64,000 bases of DNA from Shewanella vesiculosa. Lineage in GTDB: Bacteria > Pseudomonadota > Gammaproteobacteria > Enterobacterales > Shewanellaceae. This document shows, piece by piece, positions 38,579 through 48,463 of the stretch (the stretch's first letter is position 1; each line of letters begins with the position of its first letter). Location: NCBI RefSeq assembly GCF_021560015.1, contig NZ_CP073588.1, positions 1,736,001 through 1,800,000 of the forward strand, given 5' to 3'. The position numbers and the translations under genes are program-made. The notes beneath the pieces are model-generated. The model did not search any database and was not told the DNA's origin. It saw only the letters and a list, made by a program, of their open reading frames with translations.

Positions 38579-39628
38579 TTAGTGCGACAGTGATAACTTA
38601 AGCTTTTGCATTCCTTGCTCAATACTCACCAGCGGCTGATAGCCTAAATCTTGTTTTGCCGCGCTGATATCAAAGTAATGACTGGTTGATAATTGTCTTG
38701 CGACAAAGCGAGTCATGATGGGCTCTTGCTGTTTGTTAAGTAAGCCGTAGACTGTTTCAAGCAGCACACCAGCAGCATAAGCAACAGATGCAGGAACTCG
38801 CTTGGTCACTGGCGGTAAATCAACGCAAGCTAGGATCTGGTTAAGCATTGCAGCCATTGTAATCGGTTGGTCGTTACTTAAAAAATAGGCTTTACCGGCA
38901 CTATTGGCGGCGCCAACAAGGTCAACTGCTGCCAGAATATGTGCATAAGCGGCATTGTCGACATAAATCGTATCGACCAGTTTATCTTGCTGTCCTACCA
39001 GTTTTAAGCGCCCTGCTTTGGCCCGTTCGATCACTCGCGGAACCAGATGAGGATCATTTGGCCCCCAAATTAAATGCGGCCTTAAGGCGGTTGTTCTTAA
39101 CATGGGATGATTGGCTTTTAATACCATGGCCTCAGCGATGGCTTTCGATTCACCATAGTAATTAAGGTATTCACTGGCATAAGGTGCAGATTCATTAATG
39201 CCATTTTCATCCACACCAGCAAACGTTACACTCGGGGTGCTGGTATAAATTAACCTTTGAATATTAACCGCTTTACATGCGTTGATGATATTGGCTGCGC
39301 CATCGACATTGGGCGAGAAATAACTTTGTTTACTGCCCCACACGCCAGCTTTTGATGCCACATGAAAAACTAAATCGCAACCTTGCATCGCCTGTTTTAC
39401 ACTAGCAAAGTCGCTAATATCACCTTGACGCATATCAACCCCAAGTTTTATAAGCTTAGGATAATGACCTCTGGCAAAACCGACAACCTCAATTCCAGCG
39501 GCTAATAAACGCTGACAAATGGCGAACCCAAGAAAGCCACCCGCACCGGTCACAAAAACTTTGCTAACCGATTGCGCTAACTGCTTCAATGCAGCTTGCT
39601 CTAGAGGATGTAAGTCTGCCAAATCCAT
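38579..39628 (-). CDS. oleD: OleD, 2-alkyl-3-oxoalkanoate reductase
   Basis: An SDR-family NADPH-dependent reductase that converts the OleA product (a 2-alkyl-3-keto acid) to the beta-hydroxy acid. Rossmann motif TGAGGFLG and active-site YxxxK in YYGESK are clear, and the GVWGSKQSYF and RPHLIWGP segments are characteristic of OleD-type members. ATG at 39628 lies two bases after the oleC stop with GGAAAG upstream, better than ATGs at 39643 or 39658 inside oleC; it gives 349 residues. Last gene of the ole cluster. Confidence 0.9.
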   Translation of the reverse strand: MDLADLHPLEQAALKQLAQSVSKVFVTGAGGFLGFAICQRLLAAGIEVVGFARGHYPKLIKLGVDMRQGDISDFASVKQAMQGCDLVFHVASKAGVWGSKQSYFSPNVDGAANIINACKAVNIQRLIYTSTPSVTFAGVDENGINESAPYASEYLNYYGESKAIAEAMVLKANHPMLRTTALRPHLIWGPNDPHLVPRVIERAKAGRLKLVGQQDKLVDTIYVDNAAYAHILAAVDLVGAANSAGKAYFLSNDQPITMAAMLNQILACVDLPPVTKRVPASVAYAAGVLLETVYGLLNKQQEPIMTRFVARQLSTSHYFDISAAKQDLGYQPLVSIEQGMQKLKLSLSH

Positions 39629-39630
39629 CG

Positions 39631-41325
39631 TTATTCTTTCCATTGCTTTTGGGCCCATATGGCGAGTTTTTCTCTGAATATTTTCGCATTATGACGCACG
39701 TCGACAGGGAAATCTGGATGAATTAAAAAGCGCCCAATGCCTTCAGTATGTGGATACTGCTGAGCCAATGCCATTAGCTCCTGATAAAGGATCTTAGAGG
39801 TTGAGCAAACAATGCCTTTGTGTAATTCGACGCACAAAACCGGAACCATATCACCATTAACATCAACGCCAACAATGGCGGAACGTTTAACTTGAGGATG
39901 AGTATTAAACACTCGCTCACAGGGCAGTGTATAAAAGCGTTTAAGTCGCTGCTTACCTCGCGTAGCATCAACGATGTGACCTTTACGTCCACACATCCAC
40001 AATAAGCCATGATCGTCGATATACCCTACGTCACCCATACGATGAATGACGCGATCGCCATCGTTAATTTTAGCTAAGTCTGTCGCATGTTGACGTTGGT
40101 AATAGGCTTGACTGACCATGGGACCACTCACCACGATTTCACCTATTTGGTTGGCGCTAAGCTTATTAACCTTTGCCCATTCAGGCTGCGCTACATCAGT
40201 AACCGCAATAATATCCACACTGACAGACTGTATTGGCTTACCGACACAAATGCCTTTACCTTGATCGGTTAATTCGCTAGTAGCAAACAATGCATGACTG
40301 CCAATCATGCTGATAGGCAAAGATTCTGTCGCGCCGTAAGAATTCAGCACTTCAACCTGTGGGTTAAGCATCTTGCTAAAACGTTTAATCGAGCTAATTG
40401 TAGCTGGCGCACCAGCTGAAATAACCCGTTTAACACTGGTTAACTTATGCTGAGTTTGTTCGCCCGCTTGGCCTAAGCGTTCTAATAAGGCGGGATTAAC
40501 GAACATGTTACTGCAATGATATTGATCGATTGCAGCAAACAAATTAGCAGGATTGGCGCTAATGGGTTTACTGGCATCCATGTCGGGCACAATAGACGCC
40601 ATGCCCAGTGCTGGGCCAAATAATGAAAATAGCGGGAATGTGGCTAAGTCTCGCTCGCCAGGAGTAATACCGTAATCGTGTTTAAGGGCGCTAATTTGTG
40701 CTTCAAACATCCCATGACTATAAACCACGCCTTTGGGGGTTCCTGTGCTACCACTGGTAAATAAAATCGCCGCCATTTCATCGCGTTCAAACAATGCTAT
40801 CTTAAGCGGTTGCGCTTGATTACGGCCAATTTCAATTATGGTTTCTAGGCTAATCGCATTGGCTAACCAACGCTGTAAACCCGAGCCTCCGACATTAATA
40901 AGGTGTTTAACACTGCCCTTACCCCAACCGAGAATACGCCTTGCAATATGGGCTTTAGGTATGCCAATAAACACATCCGGGCGTGACTCTTCAAAACACT
41001 GTTTAAGGTTGTTAATGCCCATGCCAGGATCGACCAGAATAGGAATAATCCCCGCCTTGAATAAGGCGAAGGTAAGCGAAAAAAACTCAAGGCTGGGTGT
41101 CACCATTAACACGGCTTTCATGCCGCGCGTAATACCAAATTGCAATAAGCCTTTGGCAATCATATCTGATTGCTGATGCAGGCTGATAAAATCAATTTCT
41201 TGATAATCAAATCGCCCTTGCTTGGCATGTTGCACAGCAACGGCAAGCTCTGTTGGCATGGTTTGCGCAGCGGTGTTTAGATGCTGGCAGATATTGGCAT
41301 TAGCGACAACGGTGGTTTGAGTCAT
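39631..41325 (-). CDS. oleC: OleC, beta-lactone synthetase
   Basis: The 564-residue member of the acyl-CoA synthetase (ANL) superfamily has the P-loop [12 protein letters not shown] (188-199), an [11 protein letters not shown]5 motif and [13 protein letters not shown] near the C-domain hinge. OleC uses ATP to cyclise the beta-hydroxy acid from OleD into a beta-lactone. It is followed almost immediately by oleD. It is separated from oleB by 126 bases that include a strong hairpin, so oleCD may have its own promoter. Confidence 0.92.
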   Translation of the reverse strand: MTQTTVVANANICQHLNTAAQTMPTELAVAVQHAKQGRFDYQEIDFISLHQQSDMIAKGLLQFGITRGMKAVLMVTPSLEFFSLTFALFKAGIIPILVDPGMGINNLKQCFEESRPDVFIGIPKAHIARRILGWGKGSVKHLINVGGSGLQRWLANAISLETIIEIGRNQAQPLKIALFERDEMAAILFTSGSTGTPKGVVYSHGMFEAQISALKHDYGITPGERDLATFPLFSLFGPALGMASIVPDMDASKPISANPANLFAAIDQYHCSNMFVNPALLERLGQAGEQTQHKLTSVKRVISAGAPATISSIKRFSKMLNPQVEVLNSYGATESLPISMIGSHALFATSELTDQGKGICVGKPIQSVSVDIIAVTDVAQPEWAKVNKLSANQIGEIVVSGPMVSQAYYQRQHATDLAKINDGDRVIHRMGDVGYIDDHGLLWMCGRKGHIVDATRGKQRLKRFYTLPCERVFNTHPQVKRSAIVGVDVNGDMVPVLCVELHKGIVCSTSKILYQELMALAQQYPHTEGIGRFLIHPDFPVDVRHNAKIFREKLAIWAQKQWKE

Positions 41326-41420
41326 GTTTATTCATTCTGACTAATGTGGATGATTCATCTGAGCAGGCTTGCTGTGATAAAACAGGTAACCAAGCCAAAC
41401 TTTTTAGACGCTTAAAATCA

Positions 41421-41446
41421 CTAAAAGGCTCAAATGAGCCTTTTAG
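41421..41446 (-). terminator. Hairpin between oleB and oleC
   Basis: CTAAAAGGCTCA / TGAGCCTTTTAG form a perfect 12-bp stem with a two-base loop, six bases past the oleB stop. The U-tract is short (TTTTAG is within the stem), so it could be a terminator, an attenuator or an mRNA 3'-end protector. Confidence 0.6.
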
Positions 41447-41451
41447 TCGGA

Positions 41452-42327
41452 TTAGTTTTTTGCGATAAAATCTTTGATTAAGCCAATGACTTCGTCGCTG
41501 GCATCTTCAAGAATGTAATGACCGCAGTCAGCAAACTCGTGCACAGTCGCATGAGGCATTCGCTGTCGCCATTCTTGTAAAAAATGCTTATCAAATACAA
41601 AATCTTGTAAACCAAAGCAAATCAATGTCGGGACATCAGCAAACTGACTTAAGCTGTCGCCAATACTGGTGACTAAATCATAATTACGATCGCCTGGCTT
41701 TAGGGGAATGTCTTGCACAAAGCGTAAGGTCGAAATACGATTTTTCCACGAATTAAAAGGCGCAACGTAGGCTTCTCGAACCTCTTTTGCCATTGGCTTT
41801 CGCTTAACGCCGACATAAGAAGCCGCTGACGAAAACGCATTCAAACCACGAACCAGCAAGGTGCCTAGCAAAGTTTCTCTACAAATCCATAGCGCCCATG
41901 GAAACGGCTTGGTTTTAGGCAAATGAAAGGCTGCAGTGTTTAAACACACGATACGCTTAATGCGATCGGGATGACGCGCCGCAAAGCCCATACCAATCAT
42001 ACCGCCCCAGTCATGCACCACTAGAGTAATGTTTTGTGTAACATCAAGACTGTCCAGCAAAGCTTCTAAATCGTCAATGCGGCTTTTTAAAGTGTAATCA
42101 TATTGAGGATCATCAGGCTTGTCTGATAAACCACAGCCAATATGATCTGGCACAATACATTGATGGGAATCACTCAAGGCACTGACTAAATTTCTGTAGT
42201 AGTAACTCCAACTAGGATTACCGTGCACCATCACAACAGGCTCGCCTTGGCCTTCGTTGATATAGTGCAGTTTATTGCCATTACGATCTAAAAAATGACG
42301 TTTAAATGGCAGCAAGTTGTCTAGCAT
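41452..42327 (-). CDS. oleB: OleB, beta-lactone decarboxylase
   Basis: A 291-residue alpha/beta-hydrolase resembling haloalkane dehalogenases. HGNPSW (35-40) forms the oxyanion-side motif, the nucleophile is D106 in VVHDWGGM and the catalytic histidine is H270 in DCGHYILED. An Asp nucleophile rather than Ser fits OleB, which opens the beta-lactone and loses CO2 to leave a cis-alkene. It lies 59 bases downstream of oleA. Confidence 0.9.
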   Translation of the reverse strand: MLDNLLPFKRHFLDRNGNKLHYINEGQGEPVVMVHGNPSWSYYYRNLVSALSDSHQCIVPDHIGCGLSDKPDDPQYDYTLKSRIDDLEALLDSLDVTQNITLVVHDWGGMIGMGFAARHPDRIKRIVCLNTAAFHLPKTKPFPWALWICRETLLGTLLVRGLNAFSSAASYVGVKRKPMAKEVREAYVAPFNSWKNRISTLRFVQDIPLKPGDRNYDLVTSIGDSLSQFADVPTLICFGLQDFVFDKHFLQEWRQRMPHATVHEFADCGHYILEDASDEVIGLIKDFIAKN

Positions 42328-42386
42328 GATGCATCCTGTTAACTATTTTTATAATGAAATGCAAAAACGTCAGTGCAGCCATAGGC

Positions 42387-43436
42387 TTACCACTTAATTC
42401 CTAACATCATGCAGTTTAAGCCACTGCCTATTCCTAAAAAGCTGACTTGATCGCCAACACGTAAAAAGCCTTCATCATGAGCAATTGCCGCCGTCACAGG
42501 AAGTGAGACCGTGCCCATATTGCCTAATGTTTGATAGGTGGGATATTCTTTTTCGTGGGGTATATTTAATGCATTGAGCACTTGTCTGCGGTTGGAAGCC
42601 CCCACTTGATGACAAATCACTTTATCAACTTGTTCGACAACCCAGTCACGCTGCTCTAAAAAATGCTCCCAAGTGTGCTTGGCAAGCTCGACACCTTCTT
42701 TTAATAAGGTGACCGCGTCTGTACGCATAAACTCACGGTACAACAAGTGCCCAGCTTCTTGCAGGCCCCATTGACACAATTGGTGATGTTCTGGTGCAGA
42801 CAAATGACTCGCCCCTAACAACTGGTGTTGGCGAGTGGTTTTAAGGTCCAAAGTGCCATCGGTTAAAATTACCGCAACAGCGCCTGAGCCACCGGTTAAT
42901 GTCGCCAGTGATTGAGCAAAATTTTGCATGGTCGGTTCAGCTAACATGTGGTCGATGGTCGCATCAACTATGTCTCGTGCAGATTCACACGACACCACCA
43001 TACCGGCTTTGATTTGGCCTAACTCGATGCGGTTAGCAATATCTAAAATGCCCGACAACACACCTAAACACGCATTACTGATATCGTAGATTGCAGTGTC
43101 TTTAGACACCCCGAGTTCAGCAGCAATACGACAAGCGGTAGCGGGTTCATGTTGGTCACGACAGACACCGGTGTAAACCACCGCGCCTAAATCACTGACA
43201 TTGATTCCGGTTTCATTCAAGGCCTTTCGTGCTGCAGCAATGGCACCATCTGATAAACGATGACCTTTAGGCCACCAGCGACGCTCGGTAATTCCGGTTA
43301 ACGCGGCAAGTTGCCCCATTGGAATACGAAACTTTTGATACAGTGGCGCCAAGCGAGATTCTAAATCGCTACTCGACACTACTTGTGGTGCTAGCTCATA
43401 GGCCAGACTATTGATAAAGACGCGTGAATATTTCAT
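42387..43436 (-). CDS. oleA: OleA, thiolase-like head-to-head condensing enzyme
   Basis: Joins two fatty acyl-CoAs head to head, starting olefin synthesis. The 349-residue protein (start ATG 43436, before KYSRVFINSLAYELAP; upstream TTG at 43472 unsupported) is of the KAS III/thiolase fold with active-site C123 in ISNACLGVLSG, a conserved Glu (E97) in RDQHEPAT, and ICHQVGASN and LGNMGTVSLP motifs containing the catalytic His and Asn. In Shewanella these genes make a C31 polyunsaturated hydrocarbon from PUFA-type chains; whether that applies here depends on pfa genes elsewhere. Confidence 0.92.
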   Translation of the reverse strand: MKYSRVFINSLAYELAPQVVSSSDLESRLAPLYQKFRIPMGQLAALTGITERRWWPKGHRLSDGAIAAARKALNETGINVSDLGAVVYTGVCRDQHEPATACRIAAELGVSKDTAIYDISNACLGVLSGILDIANRIELGQIKAGMVVSCESARDIVDATIDHMLAEPTMQNFAQSLATLTGGSGAVAVILTDGTLDLKTTRQHQLLGASHLSAPEHHQLCQWGLQEAGHLLYREFMRTDAVTLLKEGVELAKHTWEHFLEQRDWVVEQVDKVICHQVGASNRRQVLNALNIPHEKEYPTYQTLGNMGTVSLPVTAAIAHDEGFLRVGDQVSFLGIGSGLNCMMLGIKW

Positions 43437-43688
43437 TAAACCGTATAATTCGCTTAGCTCTAGCAAGCCCAAAAGCCACTAGAATAGTTGTTATTCGTTA
43501 TTAACCCGCCATTTGAACAAGAATGGCCTAATTATTCAATCAAAAACAGTAAGCCAATACCGTCATTTGGATAATTATTTATGGTTAGATTTCATTGCTT
43601 GATTAACTAGTATGTTGATTTTCACAGTTTTAAGGTAAATAGACTAGTATAAACAATGGTTTAATTTACCGATTTGTGACAAATGCTG

Positions 43689-45008
43689 TTATTCGTCTGT
43701 TTTAATTGCTTGGATCAAGGCATTTCGTGGTGTCACACTGTTTGCACAAAATTCAGCCAAGGTAACTTGGTATCCCTGCTCCTGTAAAAAACAGACTCGG
43801 TCGAGCAATAGCCAGCGCTCCAATGCACGACGAAATAAATGAGCCACTAAATCGATTCGCTTTGTCAGGCGTTGACGCGCAATACCGCGGTGCAAATAAT
43901 GGCTTAAATTAATCTCACTGGATAGTGATAAATGCTTTTGATTTGCTGCCCATTGGCAAAAATCGCTAAAACTACCGCTAAGCTGGCTTTTTTTAATCGT
44001 CGGCACCGGTAAATAAGCCTCTACACCTCGAATATCTCGCTGCAAGCTATCAAACCCTAAGCGCCATGATACCTCTTGATTGCGTAATTGTTGTTTTTTA
44101 CTGTTGGCAATAACGCTTTGTTGCAAGGGTAGTTGTAAATCATGCTTTGACAGCTTCAGAGCGCTGCCTTTGGCTAAAGCCGATAACGGCTGATAATCTT
44201 CATGCTCAATCAAATGATAACAACAAGGTGAAATAGAAATCGCCCGAGTACCTGCTAAGGTTGCTAACTTGAGTAAATGTATGTGTAAGTCACCGCAGGC
44301 GTGCAATGCGATGGCATGTTGATCGATTAACAATAGCGGTTTACTTGAGTCTATTGGCGCAAACGCATCGGCACAAATAAAACGCTGCGGTATCTGCCAT
44401 TGTTTGGCAAACATTTGCCCTTGGGCGCATAAACTCGCTTGCCACTCAAGACTGGTCACCTCAACCTGTTGCTGCTTGGCGACTAAACGGCCTAAATGGC
44501 CTTTACCAGCACACCATTCTAAAATGGGTAATCGAGGTAACAATGGTTGATACTTTGGATCAACTTGATGTGAAAACGCCGTAATTTGCTGCCATTTTCG
44601 CCCTTTAATATGAGCGCTAAAATGCACTAAATCGTCATTTTCAGGCTGATTATTTTGTTGCTCTTGACTGGAAAAATCGACCGTATTCTCTGAGTGAACA
44701 GATTGTGTAGCCGAAGTGATGACTAACCAGCTTAGTTGACTAATGAGTTCGTCAGCCTGTGGTAATAGACTTTGTTTAATATCGCTCATCAAACTGGGCA
44801 ATAACGTCTCAACCAGCAACTGCTGATCCATATCGAGGCTATCTATCTCACCATCGTCAAGCTGCCACACTTTTTGAGCTAACTGCGGAAAGGTCTGTTG
44901 CCAAGGTAAGTGGTCACACTCAAAAGCAACCAGCTGCCATAAGGGTTTTAAAGCATCAAGAAGTGTATCGACTGCGTTAAAGGTAGAATGATAATCGATT
45001 ACTGACAT
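43689..45008 (-). CDS. Class I SAM-dependent methyltransferase-like protein (TRM13/METTL25-like motifs)
   Basis: The 439-residue protein has a central Rossmann domain with motif I LEWCAGKGHLGRLVAK (about residues 163-178), a following acidic strand (VEVTSLEWQ), and then ALHACGDLHIHLL and SPCCYHLI, an arrangement seen in a group of putative methyltransferases with Cys-rich motif IV. The N-terminal 130 and C-terminal 130 residues have no recognised domain. The substrate is unknown; RNA is a guess from motif similarity. Divergent from the DUF1289 gene 79 bases away. Confidence 0.65.
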   Translation of the reverse strand: MSVIDYHSTFNAVDTLLDALKPLWQLVAFECDHLPWQQTFPQLAQKVWQLDDGEIDSLDMDQQLLVETLLPSLMSDIKQSLLPQADELISQLSWLVITSATQSVHSENTVDFSSQEQQNNQPENDDLVHFSAHIKGRKWQQITAFSHQVDPKYQPLLPRLPILEWCAGKGHLGRLVAKQQQVEVTSLEWQASLCAQGQMFAKQWQIPQRFICADAFAPIDSSKPLLLIDQHAIALHACGDLHIHLLKLATLAGTRAISISPCCYHLIEHEDYQPLSALAKGSALKLSKHDLQLPLQQSVIANSKKQQLRNQEVSWRLGFDSLQRDIRGVEAYLPVPTIKKSQLSGSFSDFCQWAANQKHLSLSSEINLSHYLHRGIARQRLTKRIDLVAHLFRRALERWLLLDRVCFLQEQGYQVTLAEFCANSVTPRNALIQAIKTDE

Positions 45009-45087
45009 ATGGCTGCTTATAGTTAACCTTAGCTGATTGAAATGATAGGATGCAGTCCATTGAATACCTAAACCGGAATTGTAAACT

Positions 45088-45315
45088 ATGCACTCACCTT
45101 GTGTCGCCCGTTGTGGCTTAAATGCTGATGATTATTGTATGGGTTGTTTTCGTCACATCGATGAGATTGTCACTTGGTCACAAATGAATGATGAGCAACA
45201 ACAGCTCATTTGGGACAGTTTAACGGCCAGAAAACAACAGTTTTTAGGTGAGAGTAATAATCAGACCTTGTCACGAGCCAAATGGTTGGAAGCTGAAAAA
45301 CGGATTAAACGCTGA
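45088..45315 (+). CDS. DUF1289 family small Cys-rich protein
   Basis: The 75-residue protein starts MHSPCVARCGLN and has four cysteines, C5, C9, C17 and C20, in C-x3-C-x7-C-x2-C spacing, with GCFRHIDEIVTWSQM following, the DUF1289 signature. The cluster probably binds a metal or Fe-S centre, but no function is established. Stand-alone gene, divergent from the methyltransferase-like gene. Confidence 0.85.
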   Translation: MHSPCVARCGLNADDYCMGCFRHIDEIVTWSQMNDEQQQLIWDSLTARKQQFLGESNNQTLSRAKWLEAEKRIKR

Positions 45316-45339
45316 TAGGTTATAACGAGCGATTACGAG

Positions 45340-45530
45340 CCTAGATACTAGGGTGGACTGCGTCCTGCTAGTGCGCTTCGCCTTCTATAACAAGGGTAAA
45401 GCATCAGGCATAGCTCAGAAGTATTCCCATGATGGAATCTAGCCCCCTAAGCTTCACCCTTTTGAATTTGATGTTATAGCATCTCGCCGCGAAGCGTCCT
45501 AGATCCTAGGCGGTTTCGCGCTTGTCATCG
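45340..45530. repeat. Interspersed palindromic repeat, copy 2
   Basis: Starts CCTAGATACTAGGGTGGACT and ends GCGCTTGTCATCGC. Terminal parts are imperfect inverted repeats sharing GCCTAG, CGCTTCGC and TATAACA. The outer parts match the copy at 4365-4565; the middle is unrelated. It fills most of the gap between DUF1289 and yajD. Confidence 0.6.
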
Positions 45531-45577
45531 CCGGTTATCAATTTGTCATCGCTCTTAGCACTTTAACAATCGCTGAA

Positions 45578-45949
45578 CTACTTCTTCATCATGGCTTTTA
45601 AGTCAGCAAATGGGTTGAAGGTGGCAGCTTGTTGTTTGGCTTCTTTGGTACTGCCATAACGAATTAATTCTTCAAAACGTGAGTGTTCGTTGTCGTGACA
45701 GTACAAGCACAATAATTCCCAATTGCTGCCATCTGATGGGTTGTTATCGTGGTTATGATCGCGATGATGTACCGTGAGTTCAGATAAGTTTTTATGGGTG
45801 AATTCGCGAGTACAGCGACCACATACCCAAGGGTAGAGCTTAAGCGCTTGCTCACGATAGCCTTTTTCACGAGAGGCTTTATAGTCTCTGGCTTCAGCTA
45901 ATACTTTATCTAATTTACTTTCGTTGGCTGACATTAATTTATCACTCAT
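45578..45949 (-). CDS. yajD: YajD-like HNH nuclease family protein
   Basis: The 123-residue protein contains an HNH/zinc-finger core: CGRC at about 43-46, then TVHHRDHNHDNNPSDG with the catalytic HH and Asn, and LLCLYCHDNEHSR with the second CxxC-type pair. Total length and the C-terminal NPFADLKAMMKK segment match E. coli YajD (115 residues), a conserved protein of unknown function. It stands alone. Confidence 0.88.
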   Translation of the reverse strand: MSDKLMSANESKLDKVLAEARDYKASREKGYREQALKLYPWVCGRCTREFTHKNLSELTVHHRDHNHDNNPSDGSNWELLCLYCHDNEHSRFEELIRYGSTKEAKQQAATFNPFADLKAMMKK

Positions 45950-46191
45950 AAATAAAATGGCCTCAAGGATAAATCACTGTTATCACTTGGGGTAATTGTT
46001 TATAGCATCTTGTAGACCATTACGCTGCAATGGTCATATATGCGAAGTCAAAGCGATAACTAGAGATGACAAACAAACGAGCAGAACGGCAAACCCGCCC
46101 TAGTCTTTAGCCCTAAAACGCTTTATTTTTAGTGCAGCGTTGGCAGCTATCGTTTTTATCAACAGTTATCGCTCCAAACAGATTTTAGCGG

Positions 46192-46776
46192 CTATGAAGC
46201 GTCTTTGCTATTCGATATTCCAGCGGTTAAATTAAAGCGCATTGCATCTTCAAAAGACCAATCAACACTGATTAAGTCTTCACGCTTTACTAAGCTTGTT
46301 ACCCCAGCAATTTGATAACTCAATTGAAATAATACTGGCACCCAATCGCCTTCAGGCAAAGCATCAACTAAGGGCTGTGGCGCAAACTCACTCATGATAA
46401 AACCGACCACAAAGCTACCATTGGCTTGCTTTACTAATACGGTTTTTTGGGTTTTAGGTTGGCCGTCACGGTTCATTAAACTGGCAATATCCCGAATGCT
46501 GCCATAAACCGATTTAAACAATGGAAACTTCATCAGTTGATTTTCAATCCAGCCATAGACCCACACAATTGGGCTAACTGAAAATAATAATCCCGCAATA
46601 AAGACTAAGGCTGCGACCAAACAAAAACCTGCGCCGACAAAAACAGGTTCTATTCCAACAATATCAAGTAATAGCTTACCTAAACCATCAAGGGAGATGA
46701 ACAATGACCAGAAAAGCCAGATCGATAGCACCATAGGTAATAAATTCGTTAAACCACGAGTAAGGGTATTTTTCAT
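46192..46776 (-). CDS. DUF502 family membrane protein
   Basis: A 194-residue inner-membrane protein: two hydrophobic segments near 8-30 and 48-72 (LPMVLSIWLFWSLF and VAALVFIAGLLFSVSPIVW), then a soluble domain with FPLFKSVYGSIRDI and VGFIMSEF. These are typical of DUF502. Function is unknown. Read on the same strand as the MOT1-like gene upstream but with 164 bases between them, so an operon is uncertain. Confidence 0.83.
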   Translation of the reverse strand: MKNTLTRGLTNLLPMVLSIWLFWSLFISLDGLGKLLLDIVGIEPVFVGAGFCLVAALVFIAGLLFSVSPIVWVYGWIENQLMKFPLFKSVYGSIRDIASLMNRDGQPKTQKTVLVKQANGSFVVGFIMSEFAPQPLVDALPEGDWVPVLFQLSYQIAGVTSLVKREDLISVDWSFEDAMRFNLTAGISNSKDAS

Positions 46777-46940
46777 TGATCACACAAAAGAAGATAGAAC
46801 AGGACAAAAATGTTACCACAGTTTGTTGATTAGTCACTTCAAAAATACCAACTGACTCATTGGACTATTGCTGCGCTGTCAGACTGTCCAGATAAAAAAA
46901 GACATCATAAACTCACAAATATTACCCTACAAGGGCACGA

Positions 46941-48086
46941 TTACTGTTTCGAGTTAACAAGATTCAACCATTGGTGACGACCTAACTCTAGTACGACACC
47001 AACAGCCAAACCGGCTGCGGTGTTAATCAATAAACACGTCACCGCGGTTGATAAAATAACCAACATACAAAACGGCTTGCCATCAAATAAACGTTTAGAC
47101 CATGCTAATTGTGTCCCTGCTATGGCAAGTAAACTGCCTAAAACGGCTAAAGGGATCAATGACAATGCACTGGCAATACCTTTACCCCAAAAGATGGCAA
47201 TAACAATGCACGCACTACCAAAAATAGTCGGTGCTAGCCAGGTTCGTGCGCCAAAGTGATATTGCACCGCCAACCCACCAGCGCCGTGACACATTGCCGT
47301 TGCGCCAAAAGGCGATAACAGCAAGTTAGCCCAACCAGAGCTTTTAGCAAATTGTTGTGGTTCAAATCTTTCACTTTCTTGAGGAAATTTATCTTTTGCC
47401 ATCGCAGAAATCGCAATCACTGCATTGGTCAATGTGAGCGCTAACTGAGGTAGCACCAATAAAACGGCAGCAGAGCCCCACTCATCGATACTCGGCCAAC
47501 TCAACGGCCAAACACTGGTATGGCTCAAGTTAACACTGGGCAGAGTCCCACTTGTTAACTGCCAAACAATGCCAAGAATAATCACTACCGGCATCACCAA
47601 ATATTGCATTGGCATAAAACGACTGGCAAACAAAAAACTAAAAGCAAGTATGCCGACCCACCATGTTTCGCTCATCATGACGCCACCTAACCATATCAAT
47701 TGGAGTCCTATTGCTAGCTGGATCCCAATACTGATCGCCGGCGATAACAACTTAGCCATCCATTGAATAATGCCGCTATAGGCTAAAACCAGTAGAATAA
47801 GGCCCATTAACATGGCAGATGCTTGTAACATCCCAGGAGACATTCCTTCTGCAATGACTAACGCACTGATCACCTTCATAGGTTGTATCGGAATGGGGCG
47901 TCGATAATAAAATGCCGTAAATAAGGCAAAAAAACCAAATCCTAAAAATATCCCTTGGGGAGAGAATTGATTAAGGGCAATTAAGCCTAAAACGAGAGGA
48001 AGAAAGGTACCTAAATCAGCAAATGCGCCACTGAACTCACCTGAAATCTTATTTACGTTATCGAAACGATTGATCTCACATCTCAT
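46941..48086 (-). CDS. MOT1-like sulfate/molybdate transporter
   Basis: The 381-residue polytopic protein has about ten membrane segments and two family signatures: GEFSGAFADLGTFLPLVLGL-type near the N-terminus and PIPIQPMKVISA, with a related PFGATAMCHGAGGLA in the second half. These motifs define the MOT1/SulP-related anion transporters. Specificity (molybdate or sulfate) cannot be decided and no molybdenum genes are nearby. Confidence 0.82.
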   Translation of the reverse strand: MRCEINRFDNVNKISGEFSGAFADLGTFLPLVLGLIALNQFSPQGIFLGFGFFALFTAFYYRRPIPIQPMKVISALVIAEGMSPGMLQASAMLMGLILLVLAYSGIIQWMAKLLSPAISIGIQLAIGLQLIWLGGVMMSETWWVGILAFSFLFASRFMPMQYLVMPVVIILGIVWQLTSGTLPSVNLSHTSVWPLSWPSIDEWGSAAVLLVLPQLALTLTNAVIAISAMAKDKFPQESERFEPQQFAKSSGWANLLLSPFGATAMCHGAGGLAVQYHFGARTWLAPTIFGSACIVIAIFWGKGIASALSLIPLAVLGSLLAIAGTQLAWSKRLFDGKPFCMLVILSTAVTCLLINTAAGLAVGVVLELGRHQWLNLVNSKQ

Positions 48087-48463
48087 ATATCTTGCCGTAA
48101 GGAATGGATACTGAGATAAAGCAATTACAGTGCCATATTAAAAATGCGACACACCTCTAAATTAATATGCCTAAATATAAATTTAACAACGTCATTGCGA
48201 CAATATGAACCATATCATGTCGCCAACAATGGTCATTATGTCCACATAATCGTTTGTTAAATCATTAGTATTTAGAAAAAAATCACTTAAAAAAGATCAG
48301 CTGAATCAATGAAAAAGTAGATTTGGTCATCAATATATTGATGATATTGATAATACATTTCTCTCAATTGCATAAAAAAAGCCCCTGTCGATGGGGGCTT
48401 TATTGCAAGGTCGAAAAATGGCTTACTTAAGCACTCTAGATTTGAATATTACAATTTAGAGAC
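48087..48463. other. Intergenic region between MOT1-like gene and phoU
   Basis: This 377-base gap is AT-rich and contains the pst operon terminator near 48374-48402. The promoter of the transporter gene should lie just right of 48086. No open frame or RNA was recognised. Confidence 0.55.
48374..48402 (-). terminator. Rho-independent terminator of the pst-phoU operon
   Basis: AAAGCCCC / GGGGGCTTT stem with a short TGTCGAT loop. On the minus strand it is followed by seven T, and it lies about 60 bases past the phoU stop. Confidence 0.85.
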
